From positions 1 to 37,314 of the forward strand of contig PBTB01000106.1 of the NCBI GenBank assembly GCA_002726945.1: a DNA stretch of 37,314 nt, in the 5' to 3' direction. The position numbers were made by a program, and so were the translations under genes. The stretch is from Deltaproteobacteria bacterium (lineage in GTDB: Bacteria; SAR324; NAC60-12). Shown here one piece after another: positions 1 through 8,035 of the stretch. Below the pieces are notes generated by a model, which was not told the origin of the DNA, did no database searches, and saw only the letters and a program-made list of their open reading frames with translations. The stretch's first letter is position 1. Each line of letters starts with the position of its first letter.

Positions 1-186
1 CTCCTGATAGGCTCGCAGCACCTCGGCCTTGCGCTCCTCGCTGTAGCGTTGCTTGGGAAGCAGCACCTTGCTCGCCCCGCAAGTGCGGCACTGGTACTGC
101 TGGCTTCCGCAGCGGTTGTGGCCGTTCTTGACAATGTGTGTGCTGCCGCAAGCGCGGCAGTGATGAACTTGGCTGGTCCGAATCAT
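1..186 (-). CDS. IS1-family transposase InsA-like protein, partial (runs off the window start)
   Basis: This 62-codon open frame reads leftward off the window edge, so only the N-terminus is present. It begins MIRTSQVHHC and carries a zinc-ribbon pattern with cysteines at residues 10, 13, 33 and 36 (HCRACG ... QCRTCG). This matches the short zinc-binding InsA-type N-terminus of IS1-family transposases, which bind the element ends. The ATG at 186 is preceded by a strong ribosome-binding site (AAAGGAG). The flank from 219 leftward reads GGTGATG then TTAACC, which resembles an IS1 terminal repeat, so the element boundary is probably near 219. The catalytic DDE part lies outside the window, so whether the element is intact cannot be judged. 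A degraded relative of this 5' end lies at 21091-21191. Confidence 0.72.
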   Translation of the reverse strand, partial: MIRTSQVHHCRACGSTHIVKNGHNRCGSQQYQCRTCGASKVLLPKQRYSEERKAEVLRAYQE

Positions 187-199
187 CGCTAATCTCCTT

Positions 200-219
200 T
201 GGTAGGTTAAGACATCACC
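200..219 (-). mobile_element. Probable terminal inverted repeat of the IS1-like element
   Basis: Reading leftward from 219, the sequence GGTGATGTCTTAACCTACC lies just upstream of the InsA-like start. It resembles the left end of classical IS1 elements (GGTGATG followed by an AACTTA-like block). The partner end is outside the window, so neither the repeat nor a target-site duplication can be confirmed. The 128 bases from 220 to ybeY (348) contain no gene. Confidence 0.4.
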
Positions 220-347
220 TCCAGAGCATACCATTTCATTTAATCACAAGCCACTACCTACTATAATATCAATGAATTGTATGTTTGTATCCCAGTCCAA
301 GATGTGTCCTATAACCAGTGGCTTTGACTATACCTGCTCAATGTGGG

Positions 348-794
348 TTATTTGGAATAGATGCCGGAGTATCCTGCCAACTGAAGCAATTCGATTTCCA
401 GTTCCAGCATTTTGCGGGCGTCTTCCTCAGAGCGTTCATGATCCCACCCGGCGAGGTGGGCACAGCCATGTGCGAGCATCCGGGCGAGTTCCGTTTCCAC
501 GGGCCAGCCGTTTTCCTGTGCCTGCCGAGTGACCTGCTCCAGCGAAACCGCCAAATCTCCCACGCACTCCGCATCAGGATCGTCCTCCCAGTATGACCAC
601 GAAAGCACATCTGTGGTTTGGTCTCGCTCCCGGAACTCCCGGTTCAGCTCCCGCATTTCCACATCGTCCGTGAGGTAGAGCGAAACGCAGCGTTCTCCCG
701 GAAAAAGCTTCTGGAGGAACGTGGTCAGCACCGTTTGAAGCACCTCTGGATCTGCCTGCCCCGCAACGGTTTCCGTGCAAGTGATTTCAATCAC
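348..794 (-). CDS. ybeY: YbeY endoribonuclease / 16S rRNA maturation factor
   Basis: The product is a 148-residue UPF0054-family metal-dependent RNase that acts in the cytoplasm on 16S rRNA 3'-end maturation and ribosome quality control. The zinc signature H109-G-C-A-H113-L-A-G-W-D-H119 is complete. The upstream family block LNREFRERDQTTDVLSW (residues 50-66) is also present. Length is normal for the family. The start overlaps the end of rsmH by 8 nt, so the two are probably translationally coupled. It is the last gene of the long leftward run that begins at leuC. The usual partners of ybeY (phoH-like ybeZ, a CBS-domain protein, lnt) are not adjacent here. Identification is firm. Confidence 0.95.
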   Translation of the reverse strand: MIEITCTETVAGQADPEVLQTVLTTFLQKLFPGERCVSLYLTDDVEMRELNREFRERDQTTDVLSWSYWEDDPDAECVGDLAVSLEQVTRQAQENGWPVETELARMLAHGCAHLAGWDHERSEEDARKMLELEIELLQLAGYSGIYSK

Positions 795-1746
795 TCGATT
801 TCTTCAACTCAAACACCCGCAACTTGGCGCTGCGGCTTCTTGGATTGTCTGAGACTTCAGCTTCGGTCGCCATGATGGGGCTGCGATTGACCGCCCGTCC
901 AATGGACTGTTTGCCGCAGATGCAGTACGGCAGGTCGGTTGGGCAGGCGCAGGGTCGCTCCCATTCCCGGAATAGCTTTTTGACCGGACGGTCTTCCAGC
1001 GAGTGAAAGCTGATGATTGCCATGCGTCCCCCCGGATTCAGAAAGTCCGGAAGGATTTTCAGCAGGGTTTCCAGTTCCTCCAACTCGCGGTTGACCGCAA
1101 TCCGCAACGCCTGAAACGTCAGGGTCGCCGGATGGAAGCCGGGTTTGTGAAAGCGACGGGGAATCGTGCTGGCAACGAGGTCGGACAACTCGGCAGTCGT
1201 GCGAATTGGGTTGGTGCGCCGATGCTCAATGATCGTCCGGGCGATCTTCGTAGCGTTGCGCTCCTCGCCATATTCACGGAGCCAACGTCGCAATTCGTGC
1301 TCGTTGACTTTTCGGAGCAGTTGTGCTGCGTTCAGGTCCGGACTGTTCGGGTCCATCCGCATGTCCAACGGACCATCGAGGAGAAATGAAAAGCCACGTT
1401 CTGCCCGCTGGAGTTGTTCGGAGGACATGCCGAGATCGGCAATCACAAAATCGTAACGCAGTCCCCAGAGTTTGAGGTAGGCGGGGAGTTCCGAAAACCG
1501 TGCCTGCCGAACTTCCGTTCGTCCTGGGAATCGAGCTTCCAGTCGCTGCTTGGAGGCGTCCACCGCCACGGGATCACGATCCCCCCCCCGGAGTTGAGCC
1601 TCTGGACAGCGGTGAAGAAGTGCAGAACTGTGCCCGGCACCGCCGAGGGTGCAGTCCAGCAAAGTTCGGGGTTGCTCTGGCAGGTTCGCAAGGATTTCCT
1701 CAACCAACACCGGAACGTGCTGGAAGTCGCCGGAGGGAGTTTCCAT
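787..1746 (-). CDS. rsmH: 16S rRNA (cytosine1402-N4)-methyltransferase RsmH
   Basis: The 319-residue protein matches the RsmH/MraW family, which methylates N4 of C1402 in the 16S rRNA decoding centre using SAM. The SAM-binding motif LDCTLGGAGHS lies at about residues 30-40. Further family signatures are IADLGMSSEQL (about 102-112) and GFSFLLDGPLDMRMD (about 118-132). Near the C-terminus, ISFHSLEDRPVKK is also typical. Length is as expected. The start is 3 nt downstream of the TAXI-like gene stop, and the end overlaps ybeY. rsmH is usually the second gene of the dcw division cluster, followed by ftsL and ftsI; none of those genes flank it here. Confidence 0.96.
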   Translation of the reverse strand: METPSGDFQHVPVLVEEILANLPEQPRTLLDCTLGGAGHSSALLHRCPEAQLRGGDRDPVAVDASKQRLEARFPGRTEVRQARFSELPAYLKLWGLRYDFVIADLGMSSEQLQRAERGFSFLLDGPLDMRMDPNSPDLNAAQLLRKVNEHELRRWLREYGEERNATKIARTIIEHRRTNPIRTTAELSDLVASTIPRRFHKPGFHPATLTFQALRIAVNRELEELETLLKILPDFLNPGGRMAIISFHSLEDRPVKKLFREWERPCACPTDLPYCICGKQSIGRAVNRSPIMATEAEVSDNPRSRSAKLRVFELKKSSD

Positions 1747-1749
1747 GCT

Positions 1750-2664
1750 TCAGAAGCCCAGCACTTGCCAAGCGGCAGGGTGAAAAGTGTAGCGGTGCTG
1801 AAACGCGAGGTTGTGCGTTTTCTTGAGTTCCCGGAAGAGCGGATGGGGCTGCCAGTTCCTGGATTGACGGAAGAGCAGGCTCAGCACCTCGGAAACCACC
1901 TCTTCAGGGAGATCATGACGAGCAACCAGCACCGGGCGCTGCATGGGTAGCACCACGTCTTGAGCCTGTCCCAGATACGTCGCTGCGGGCAGCATCGCCA
2001 TTTGCATCCACGGAGCTGTTTCCAGAAGCCCTTGCCGCAGTTGCGGATTCAGCGCAAGCAGGCGGTGCAGCGGGTTTTGCTGAAGATGCTGATGGATTTC
2101 CTGGGTTGGTGCCGGGGCCAATACCACCCAGGTCTCCTCCAGTCCCCACAACGTTTCGTCATTTTGAGGCATCGTGCTTTCCCAACGGATGCTTTGCACT
2201 CCAGAGTGGGTTTGCGCTCCCCAGACCACGGCTAGCGGGAACGTGTTTGGATGCATCCGCAAGGTGAGCCGGGGATCGGGAGGCAGTTCAAGCAACTCCG
2301 GATGGGCGCTGATCACCTGCAACCAATTCGTCCAGAGGACCGTCAGCACCTGCACTTTCGGGAACTCCCCAAGCCAGCGGTACGCCGATTCCGCGTCCAC
2401 GATAGCCAAATCCCCGCGCTGCTCGGAAAGCTGTTCCAGTCGGGATTTTGGATGCACGGCAAAGCTCCAGTCAAGATGGAATTCCTTGTCCTTGACTGCC
2501 CCCGGAAGTTTCCAGAGCCGCACCAGTTCTCGGGCAAATTCGCGGGAGCCGGAGTCTTCCGTTCCCCCCAGCACCACATAGTGTGTCTCTGCACCAAACA
2601 CGGTGCCGGAGCAGATCCAGTTGCAGCCAAGCACGAGGACAAGCAGGAGGAGATGCTGCTTCAT
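1750..2664 (-). CDS. Periplasmic substrate-binding protein, TAXI/NMT1-like
   Basis: The 304-residue protein has an N-terminal signal peptide (MKQHLLLLVLVLG..., probable cleavage near residues 25-27, VFG-AET). Its mature part starts with a glycine-rich stretch (VVLGGTEDSGSREFARELVR). A later segment with the typical look of TAXI (TRAP-associated extracytoplasmic) proteins reads LEQLSEQRGDLAIVDAESAY. Such proteins usually capture small organic ligands for a TRAP transporter, but no DctM-type membrane subunit lies nearby, so any transport role is inferred. Its start overlaps the mutM stop (ATGA) and it ends 3 nt before rsmH, so it is transcribed with housekeeping genes. It may be a diverged family member with a sensory or structural role. 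Confidence 0.6.
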   Translation of the reverse strand: MKQHLLLLVLVLGCNWICSGTVFGAETHYVVLGGTEDSGSREFARELVRLWKLPGAVKDKEFHLDWSFAVHPKSRLEQLSEQRGDLAIVDAESAYRWLGEFPKVQVLTVLWTNWLQVISAHPELLELPPDPRLTLRMHPNTFPLAVVWGAQTHSGVQSIRWESTMPQNDETLWGLEETWVVLAPAPTQEIHQHLQQNPLHRLLALNPQLRQGLLETAPWMQMAMLPAATYLGQAQDVVLPMQRPVLVARHDLPEEVVSEVLSLLFRQSRNWQPHPLFRELKKTHNLAFQHRYTFHPAAWQVLGF

Positions 2665-3479
2665 TGCTGGCAGGCGGGACAGAAAAAGCTGCTGCGCTGT
2701 TGCTGGACGATGCGCTGGATGGGAGTGCCGCAGGTGGGGCAGGGGGAGCCGTCCTTGCCGTACACTCGCAGGAAGTCCTGAAACTCACCGGTCTTGTCAT
2801 CCACCCGTCGGAAATCGGAGATCGAGGTGCCGTTCATTGCGATTGCCTCTTGCAATACGAACTTGGTGGTGGCGACCAATTGCTTGCGCTCCTTGGAGCG
2901 AATTTGCTGGGCCGGGCGTTCCGGATGCACTCCAATGCGGTAAAGGATTTCCGAGGCGTAGATGTTGCCAATGCCCACGACCACGCGCTGGTCCAGTAGC
3001 ATGGACTTGATGTTGCGGGAAGTACGCTGGAACGGATTGCGCAGGGAGTCTGGAGTGAATTTGGAAGAGAGCGGTTCCAAACCCAAGTTTGCCAAAGCGG
3101 GACTTTCTTCAAGCGTATCCAAGACTTCCAAAGTGCCAAAGCAGCGCACATCGCTGAAGACCATCCAGCGTCCACTTTGAAAGCGGAACCGCACCCGCTG
3201 GTGCTTGTCCAACGACAGTTCGGTTTCGGTGACGACGAACTTTCCTGTCATCCGGAGGTGCCCCAGCAAGTAGCCTCTCGGGGACAAATGGAAGCAGAGG
3301 AATTTTGCGCGGCGGGTGACATCGTGGATGGTGCGCTCCAGCAGACGATCCAGGAACGCCTTTCGGTCTCCTTGCACAATGAGCGTGGGATGCAGAATCT
3401 CCACGCGGTCAATCGTCTCACCAACGATCTGGCTCCGCAGCCCACGGACCACCGTTTCCACTTCCGGGAGTTCTGGCAT
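2661..3479 (-). CDS. mutM: Formamidopyrimidine-DNA glycosylase (MutM/Fpg)
   Basis: This bifunctional base-excision repair enzyme removes 8-oxoguanine and formamidopyrimidines from DNA and nicks the resulting abasic site. The N-terminus MPELPEVETVVRGL supplies the catalytic Pro2 and Glu3. The DNA-lesion-sensing region includes LGHLRMTGKF. The C-terminal zinc finger is intact, with cysteine pairs CPTC and CPAC at about residues 247-270. Length (272 aa) is typical. The gene starts 4 nt after the small membrane-protein gene and ends in a 4-nt overlap with the TAXI-like gene. Confidence 0.97.
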   Translation of the reverse strand: MPELPEVETVVRGLRSQIVGETIDRVEILHPTLIVQGDRKAFLDRLLERTIHDVTRRAKFLCFHLSPRGYLLGHLRMTGKFVVTETELSLDKHQRVRFRFQSGRWMVFSDVRCFGTLEVLDTLEESPALANLGLEPLSSKFTPDSLRNPFQRTSRNIKSMLLDQRVVVGIGNIYASEILYRIGVHPERPAQQIRSKERKQLVATTKFVLQEAIAMNGTSISDFRRVDDKTGEFQDFLRVYGKDGSPCPTCGTPIQRIVQQQRSSFFCPACQQ

Positions 3480-3483
3480 GACG

Positions 3484-3771
3484 CTATCCCCGGGTTAACT
3501 CGAACAGCCAATGGCGCACCACGAACGCCGTCCGGAACGGGGACATGCGGATGCGCTCCAGCATCAACTTCTGATCAGACGACGACGATTCTCGCTCCGT
3601 CGGCACAGCCCAATCCTCTTCTCCGGGCATCTCGAGTTTCTGCGAACCCCGCAGCGCATGGCGGAAAAATCCGTTTCCGTTCAAACGCCAATTGCGTACC
3701 AGCCACGAGAACATGCAGATGCCAATGCTGGTGGTGCAGTAGGTCAGGATTCCGGTCAGCAGTTCCTGCAT
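3484..3771 (-). CDS. Small hypothetical protein with one membrane segment
   Basis: This is a 95-residue protein of unknown function. The ATG at 3771 was chosen because it is preceded by a good Shine-Dalgarno sequence (GGAGGAG, 5 nt before the start). A longer in-frame start at 3837 lacks such support. Residues 5-27 are hydrophobic (LTGILTYCTTSIGICMFSWLV) and may form one membrane helix. The rest is polar, with a serine-rich patch (ESSSSD) and a hydrophobic C-terminus. It lies between the DUF6489-like gene and mutM, ending 4 nt before the latter. No family is recognised. Confidence 0.6.
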   Translation of the reverse strand: MQELLTGILTYCTTSIGICMFSWLVRNWRLNGNGFFRHALRGSQKLEMPGEEDWAVPTERESSSSDQKLMLERIRMSPFRTAFVVRHWLFELTRG

Positions 3772-3865
3772 GGCCACTCCTCCAGGTTGGGCCGAGGTGC
3801 TTTGGTGGTGCGAGCGACAACTCTCAACGAGTTTCACTCAGGATGGCTGGTGCTGGAGCGTGACG

Positions 3866-4132
3866 TCAGGACTTGGAATCTTTGGAAGGCTGAGCGTCCG
3901 TGGCGGCTTTCATCATGCTCTCCATGCTGCGCCCCAAGGTTTCCACAAACTGCCGTCCAAACTGGAAGGTTGGTCCCATCATCTCCGCCATCACTTCCGG
4001 ATTCATCTGGCCCGTGCGCATTTGCTCGGCAAACTCCTCCAGCACCTCGCCCTGCACCTTCGAGAGGTGGGGCATCCCAAGGGTTTCCCGGACTTCTTCC
4101 GGAGTGGCTTCAATACTGATGTTGATTTTCAT
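3866..4132 (-). CDS. DUF6489-like small protein
   Basis: This 88-residue protein begins MKINISIEATPEEVRETLG. That opening, together with the conserved Pro-His/Asp region (GMPHL) and a methionine- and glutamate-rich C-terminal helix, is what I recall of the DUF6489 family of short proteobacterial proteins of unknown function. The mid-region (QMRTGQMNPEVMAEMM) looks amphipathic and may mediate oligomerisation or membrane contact; this is inference. The ATG at 4132 was preferred over longer in-frame starts that would overlap leuD. The gene follows leuD by 61 nt. Confidence 0.7.
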   Translation of the reverse strand: MKINISIEATPEEVRETLGMPHLSKVQGEVLEEFAEQMRTGQMNPEVMAEMMGPTFQFGRQFVETLGRSMESMMKAATDAQPSKDSKS

Positions 4133-4193
4133 GGGAATCCCTACCCCCGTTCTCCCGTGAAGCGGGCCAAGTCTGCGACTATTTTGAAAGAAC

Positions 4194-4817
4194 TCACGAA
4201 TCAAGAAACGTCCACGGGGTCTGCGCCCGGGCTTGTTGCTCATAGGCCGTGATTTGCCCGGCGAACCTGAGGGTCCAGCCAATGTCGTCGAGTCCGCTGA
4301 GCAGGCAGTGCTTCGCAAAGGGATCAACCTCGAAGGAGAACATCCGTCCTTCAGGAGAACGAACCTCATCCGAAGGCAGGTCAACGGTCAGTTCACAACC
4401 TTCGTTCGCTTCTACTTCCTCGAACAACGCCTGCACCTCCTCTGGTTGCAGCACCACCACGAGGATGCCGTTCTTGCGGCAGTTGTTGAAGAAGATGTCC
4501 GCAAAACTCGGTGCAATGATACAGCGGAAACCGTAATCAAGCAAGGCCCACGGCGCGTGTTCCCGACTGGAGCCACAGCCGAAATTATCGCGGGCCAACA
4601 AGATTTGTGCGCCTTGGAAACGCGGGGCGTTCAGCACGAACTCCGGATTGGGCTGGGTGCCCGCATCGTCCAGATAGCGCCAGTCGTGAAAAAGGTGGAC
4701 CCCAAAGCCCGTGCGTTCGATCTTCTTGAGGAACTGCTTGGGGATGATCTGGTCCGTGTCCACGTTGATCCGGTCAAACGTGGCGGTCAGGGCGGTCAGT
4801 TGGGTGAACGGTTCCAT
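4194..4817 (-). CDS. leuD: 3-isopropylmalate dehydratase small subunit
   Basis: LeuD pairs with LeuC to isomerise 2-isopropylmalate to 3-isopropylmalate in leucine biosynthesis. Visible signatures are the N-terminal block [17 protein letters not shown], the swivel-domain motif [15 protein letters not shown] and the [18 protein letters not shown] segment. Length (207 aa from ATG 4817) is normal. A TTG at 4829, overlapping the Uma2 stop, would add four residues (MTRN) and would give translational coupling; neither start has a clear ribosome-binding site. It is separated from leuC by an inserted Uma2-type gene, an unusual interruption of a normally contiguous pair. Confidence 0.95.
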   Translation of the reverse strand: MEPFTQLTALTATFDRINVDTDQIIPKQFLKKIERTGFGVHLFHDWRYLDDAGTQPNPEFVLNAPRFQGAQILLARDNFGCGSSREHAPWALLDYGFRCIIAPSFADIFFNNCRKNGILVVVLQPEEVQALFEEVEANEGCELTVDLPSDEVRSPEGRMFSFEVDPFAKHCLLSGLDDIGWTLRFAGQITAYEQQARAQTPWTFLDS

Positions 4818-4825
4818 GTTTCTTG

Positions 4826-5302
4826 TCAAAGTTCAATGTTCTGGTGAAATTCCGGGAATATCCGTGAAGTGGACCGTGGGCTTTCTACGTCAAAAAAACT
4901 TAATCGGCCATCCTCATCGCAGTACCAGACTTCTTCGGCGTCAGTTTCAAAATACAATTCCCGTTTTTCGTGCATTTCCTTATCGGTGTTGCCGGGAGAG
5001 AACACCTCCACACAAACCTCCGGTGCCACGGAGCATTCCACTTCATGCTTGATCTGCTCAAAGCGCTCACGCGAAGCCCAAGCCACATCCGCGACTTTGG
5101 TGCCGCCGTGCGTGTGAATCGCGCATGCGGCCAACCCCTTGCCATCGGAACGCATGGATTCCATCAAATGTCCGACGGCTAGTTGGTACGCCGAATGGCT
5201 CACTCGAACGGGAGCCATAACGATTTTTCCATATTCATTGAGTTCAATCTTGAATGGAAGGTTTCTCAGGTTGGGATGATCACACACTTCTTGCCAGTTC
5301 AT
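4826..5302 (-). CDS. Uma2-family (DUF820) putative endonuclease
   Basis: The 158-residue protein has the PD-(D/E)XK-type layout of the Uma2/DUF820 family. It has a leading Glu-Gly-like segment ([12 protein letters not shown]), a conserved His ([12 protein letters not shown]), an aspartate in VADVAWAS, and the C-terminal block [19 protein letters not shown] followed by [10 protein letters not shown]. The E-V-x-S and K residues match the putative metal and catalytic positions. The family is very common in cyanobacteria and some marine proteobacteria and its role is mostly unknown. It sits inside the leu operon, 12 nt after leuC and with its stop overlapping the possible leuD TTG start. Confidence 0.8.
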   Translation of the reverse strand: MNWQEVCDHPNLRNLPFKIELNEYGKIVMAPVRVSHSAYQLAVGHLMESMRSDGKGLAACAIHTHGGTKVADVAWASRERFEQIKHEVECSVAPEVCVEVFSPGNTDKEMHEKRELYFETDAEEVWYCDEDGRLSFFDVESPRSTSRIFPEFHQNIEL

Positions 5303-5314
5303 GAGATGCCTTTT

Positions 5315-6709
5315 TCAAAGAGTGCGGGGATCGGCAAAGCGTCCGGCCACAGCGGCGGCAGCGGCCATCAGCGGACTGACGAGGTGGGTGCGTCCCCCCT
5401 TGCCCTGGCGTCCCTCGAAGTTGCGGTTGCTGGTGGAGGCGCAGCGCTCTCCGGGTTGGAGCATGTCATCATTCATGGCGAGGCACATTGAACATCCGGG
5501 TTCGCGCCAGTCAAAACCTGCTTCAGTGAAGACCTGATCCAGACCCTCCTCTTCGGCTTGCTGCCGCACCAGTCCGCTGCCGGGGACAATCATCGCGTGG
5601 ACTCCGGAACGGACCTTGCGGCCCTTCACGAACTCCGCAACCGTCCGCAGATCCTCGATACGGGAATTGGTGCAGGAGCCAATGAAGGCCCGGTCAATCG
5701 AGATTTCCTGCATCGGGGTGTTGGCCTCCAGCCCCATGTACGCCAAGGCGCGTTGCAACGCCTTGCGTTCGGTGGAGTCCACAATGGCTTCCGGATCGGG
5801 AACCTTGCCGTTGATGTCCGTGACCATGCCCGGATTTGTCCCCCACGTCACTTGCGGCAGGATGTCCTCGGCGGTCAGCGTGAGTGTGGTGTCGAATTCG
5901 GCGTCCGGATCGGAGGGCAACTGCTTCCACGCCTCAACCGCTTGGTCGAAATCTGCACCTTGCGGGGCGAAGGCTCGCCCCTGAAGATAGGCATACGTCT
6001 TCTCATCGGGGGCCACCATTCCGGCTCGTGCCCCGGCTTCGATGGCCATGTTGCAGAGCGTCATGCGCCCTTCCATCGAAAGGTTGCGAATTGCTGCGCC
6101 CATGAACTCGATCGCGTAGCCCCCGCCTCCGGCAGTGCCGATTTTACCGATGACGGTGAGGATGATGTCCTTCGCAGCCGCGTTTTCCGAAAGTATGCCT
6201 TCGACGGCCACTTTCATCGTTTTTGGTTTTTTCTGCTGGAGCGTCTGCGTGGCCAGCACATGTTCCACTTCGGAGGTGCCGATTCCGAAGGCAAGCGTTC
6301 CAAAAGCCCCGTGGGTCGCGGTGTGGGAATCGCCGCAGACAATCGTCGATCCTGGCAGCGTCAGTCCTTGCTCCGGTCCCATCACATGCACGATTCCGGA
6401 ACGCTTGTCTCCAAGGTCAAAGAGCGTGATTCCGAAATCCTTGCAGTTCTGGCGCAGCGTCTCCACCTGCTGGCGGGAAATCGGATCCTTGATTGGGGCA
6501 AGTTGGTCGCGGGTCGGGATGTTGTGGTCCGGAACCGCGTAGGTGGCTTCGGGACTGCGGACTTTTCGTCCAGCAAGCCGCAGTCCTGCGAAGGCCTGAG
6601 GTGAAGTGACTTCGTGGACGAGATGCCGGTCGATGTAGAGGATGGTGTTGCCCTCTTGCTCATGCACGACGTGCGTATCCCAGATTTTCTCAAACATTGT
6701 CTTGGCCAT
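5315..6709 (-). CDS. leuC: 3-isopropylmalate dehydratase large subunit
   Basis: LeuC is the aconitase-type [4Fe-4S] subunit of isopropylmalate isomerase. The 464-residue protein begins [15 protein letters not shown], the standard bacterial LeuC start, and contains [12 protein letters not shown]. The three cluster-ligand cysteines are in [13 protein letters not shown] (about residue 345) and in [11 protein letters not shown] (about 405 and 408). A GGAGG ribosome-binding site precedes the ATG at 6709. It is the promoter-proximal gene of the long leftward run. Its 370-nt leader contains several hairpins, so regulation at the RNA level is possible but unproven. Confidence 0.97.
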   Translation of the reverse strand: MAKTMFEKIWDTHVVHEQEGNTILYIDRHLVHEVTSPQAFAGLRLAGRKVRSPEATYAVPDHNIPTRDQLAPIKDPISRQQVETLRQNCKDFGITLFDLGDKRSGIVHVMGPEQGLTLPGSTIVCGDSHTATHGAFGTLAFGIGTSEVEHVLATQTLQQKKPKTMKVAVEGILSENAAAKDIILTVIGKIGTAGGGGYAIEFMGAAIRNLSMEGRMTLCNMAIEAGARAGMVAPDEKTYAYLQGRAFAPQGADFDQAVEAWKQLPSDPDAEFDTTLTLTAEDILPQVTWGTNPGMVTDINGKVPDPEAIVDSTERKALQRALAYMGLEANTPMQEISIDRAFIGSCTNSRIEDLRTVAEFVKGRKVRSGVHAMIVPGSGLVRQQAEEEGLDQVFTEAGFDWREPGCSMCLAMNDDMLQPGERCASTSNRNFEGRQGKGGRTHLVSPLMAAAAAVAGRFADPRTL

Positions 6710-6837
6710 GGGACGAATCCTCCAAAATGCAGGTTTTCAGTACAGAATGATTCTAAGAGTCGGCTTGGAGGGAGTCAAGCACGCGGAGCGCACCCCGCCG
6801 TCAGATGCGCTCCGGAGGGAAGCGTGAGGAGGGTCAC

Positions 6838-6862
6838 AAGCTACGTCCACAGGACGCAGCTT
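6838..6862 (-). repeat. Inverted repeat / hairpin in leuC leader
   Basis: On the minus strand the arms AAGCTGCGTCC and GGACGTAGCTT flank a TGT loop; all 11 positions pair if one G-U is accepted. No T-run follows, so it is not a simple intrinsic terminator. Confidence 0.6.
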
Positions 6863-6968
6863 GAGGAAAGCCCCTCAAAGGGGTGATGGGTGGAACAATC
6901 CTAACCCGGACTAGCCGGAACCAAAATTATCGTCTATTCTCATTTCAGATAGTCCCCCTCTGAATGTC

Positions 6969-6994
6969 AAACAAAACCCATGAGGACCAAGGGG
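6969..6994 (-). terminator. Weak terminator candidate after the SurA-like gene
   Basis: On the minus strand an imperfect stem (CCC-T-TG with CA-T-GGG) is followed by TTTTGTTT. The stem is short and has one mismatch, so this is only a candidate. Confidence 0.25.
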
Positions 6995-7081
6995 CCCACC
7001 TTTGGAATCGTCAGCACCTCCCCGTAGGGGAATACTCCGTGTGACCCCTGCAGTCCTGAACTCGCTTGAGGAAACTCCCTC

Positions 7082-8035
7082 TCACTCGGAGGAAGCCTGC
7101 TTGATGGTGATGCGGGCGGACTGCCGGAGTTCAGTGAGGTAGGCTTGGATCGCTCCGGTCCGTTTTTGCTGGTACACGGAATTGGCGAGCGCGTCCGATT
7201 GCTCGGCGGAGAGGTTCGCACAATCCGGAGCGTTGGGAAACGCCTCTTCGGTGATGAAGAGGACATGGAAGCCAAACTGGGATTGCACCAGTTCGCTGGG
7301 TTGCGCCACCGGAAGGGTAAACGCCGCTTGGTCAATCGCAGGGAGCAGTTGCCCCTGCTGGAATTTTCCGAGTACCCCACCATTTTTTTTCGCTCCAGGA
7401 TCGTCAGAAACCTCACGGGCGATGGCGGAAAACGCCTTGCCTGCCGTAAGGGCAGTGCGTACTTCCTGTGCCCGGTTTTGCGCCTCCGTTTCAGAAGTTC
7501 GGAAGAGAATCTGTGACAAGCTGATCTGCCGCAACGACTGCCGATGCGTCCGGCAGGCGGCCTGAATCTCGGTGCCCTCCACACGAATCTTCGAGTCCAC
7601 CTCGCGGGACAGGACCCGCTGCTTCTTGAGATCCTTGAGGATACGTGACTGCAACTCGCTTTCCGGCATCACCGTGAGCAGTTGCGGGTTGGATTCGGAA
7701 ATGCGGTCCAATTGCGCATCCACCTCCTTGTTGGAAATTTCAATCTTCAGGACACGAGCGCGGTCGAGCAGCAGCAGTTCCTGGATGAGGCTGTCCACAG
7801 TGGTGCGGTCCACTTCGGCAAACTCGCGGTCGCGTTCCGGACCTTCCGGAATCGCTTGCTGAATCTGCGCCTTGAGTGCATTCACGATGTCCTCGGCCTC
7901 GCTCTGGGTCATCATCTGGCTGTTGACGATGAGGAAGATCCGGTCAATCACCTGGGGGGCCGCCCCAACTTGGAGCGCGGGGAGTAGAAACGCCCCCAGC
8001 AAAAGCATCAGCAGGGGCCAAAATCTAGCGGGCAT
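7082..8035 (-). CDS. SurA-like periplasmic chaperone / PpiC-type peptidyl-prolyl isomerase
   Basis: The protein starts with a signal peptide (MPARFWPLLMLLLGAFLLPAL..., cleavage after a GAA-type site). It then shows the SurA-N-like opening VIDRIFLIVNSQMMTQSEAED. A parvulin (PpiC/rotamase) domain spans roughly residues 170-262. Within it are ISLSQILFRT, SDDPGAKKNGGVLG and QSQFGFHVLFI, all typical parvulin landmarks. Such proteins assist folding of outer-membrane beta-barrels in the periplasm. There is one parvulin domain rather than the two of E. coli SurA. ATG 8035 is taken as the start; a TTG at 8047 is also in frame. Either overlaps the end of the upstream secreted-protein gene, suggesting coupling. 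Confidence 0.85.
   Translation of the reverse strand: MPARFWPLLMLLLGAFLLPALQVGAAPQVIDRIFLIVNSQMMTQSEAEDIVNALKAQIQQAIPEGPERDREFAEVDRTTVDSLIQELLLLDRARVLKIEISNKEVDAQLDRISESNPQLLTVMPESELQSRILKDLKKQRVLSREVDSKIRVEGTEIQAACRTHRQSLRQISLSQILFRTSETEAQNRAQEVRTALTAGKAFSAIAREVSDDPGAKKNGGVLGKFQQGQLLPAIDQAAFTLPVAQPSELVQSQFGFHVLFITEEAFPNAPDCANLSAEQSDALANSVYQQKRTGAIQAYLTELRQSARITIKQASSE

Larger units (their letters stand above)
6710..7081 (-). other. Gene-free leader region upstream of leuC with several hairpins
   Basis: This 372-nt stretch holds no convincing gene. It contains an 11-bp stem with a 3-nt loop at 6838-6862 (fully paired on the minus strand if one G-U is allowed). It also has two short overlapping alternatives, TTGAGG...CCTCAA at 6861-6878 and CCCC...GGGG at 6871-6883, which cannot form together. 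A weak terminator-like structure after the SurA-like gene lies at 6969-6994. As it precedes leuC, an attenuator-like or other cis-acting role is possible, or a remnant of a hairpin-ended mobile element. No leucine-rich leader peptide was found. Confidence 0.4.

Noticed and set aside
5558-6604. 348-codon plus-strand frame opposite leuC
   Set aside because: leuC is certain here, and the antisense product has no motifs.
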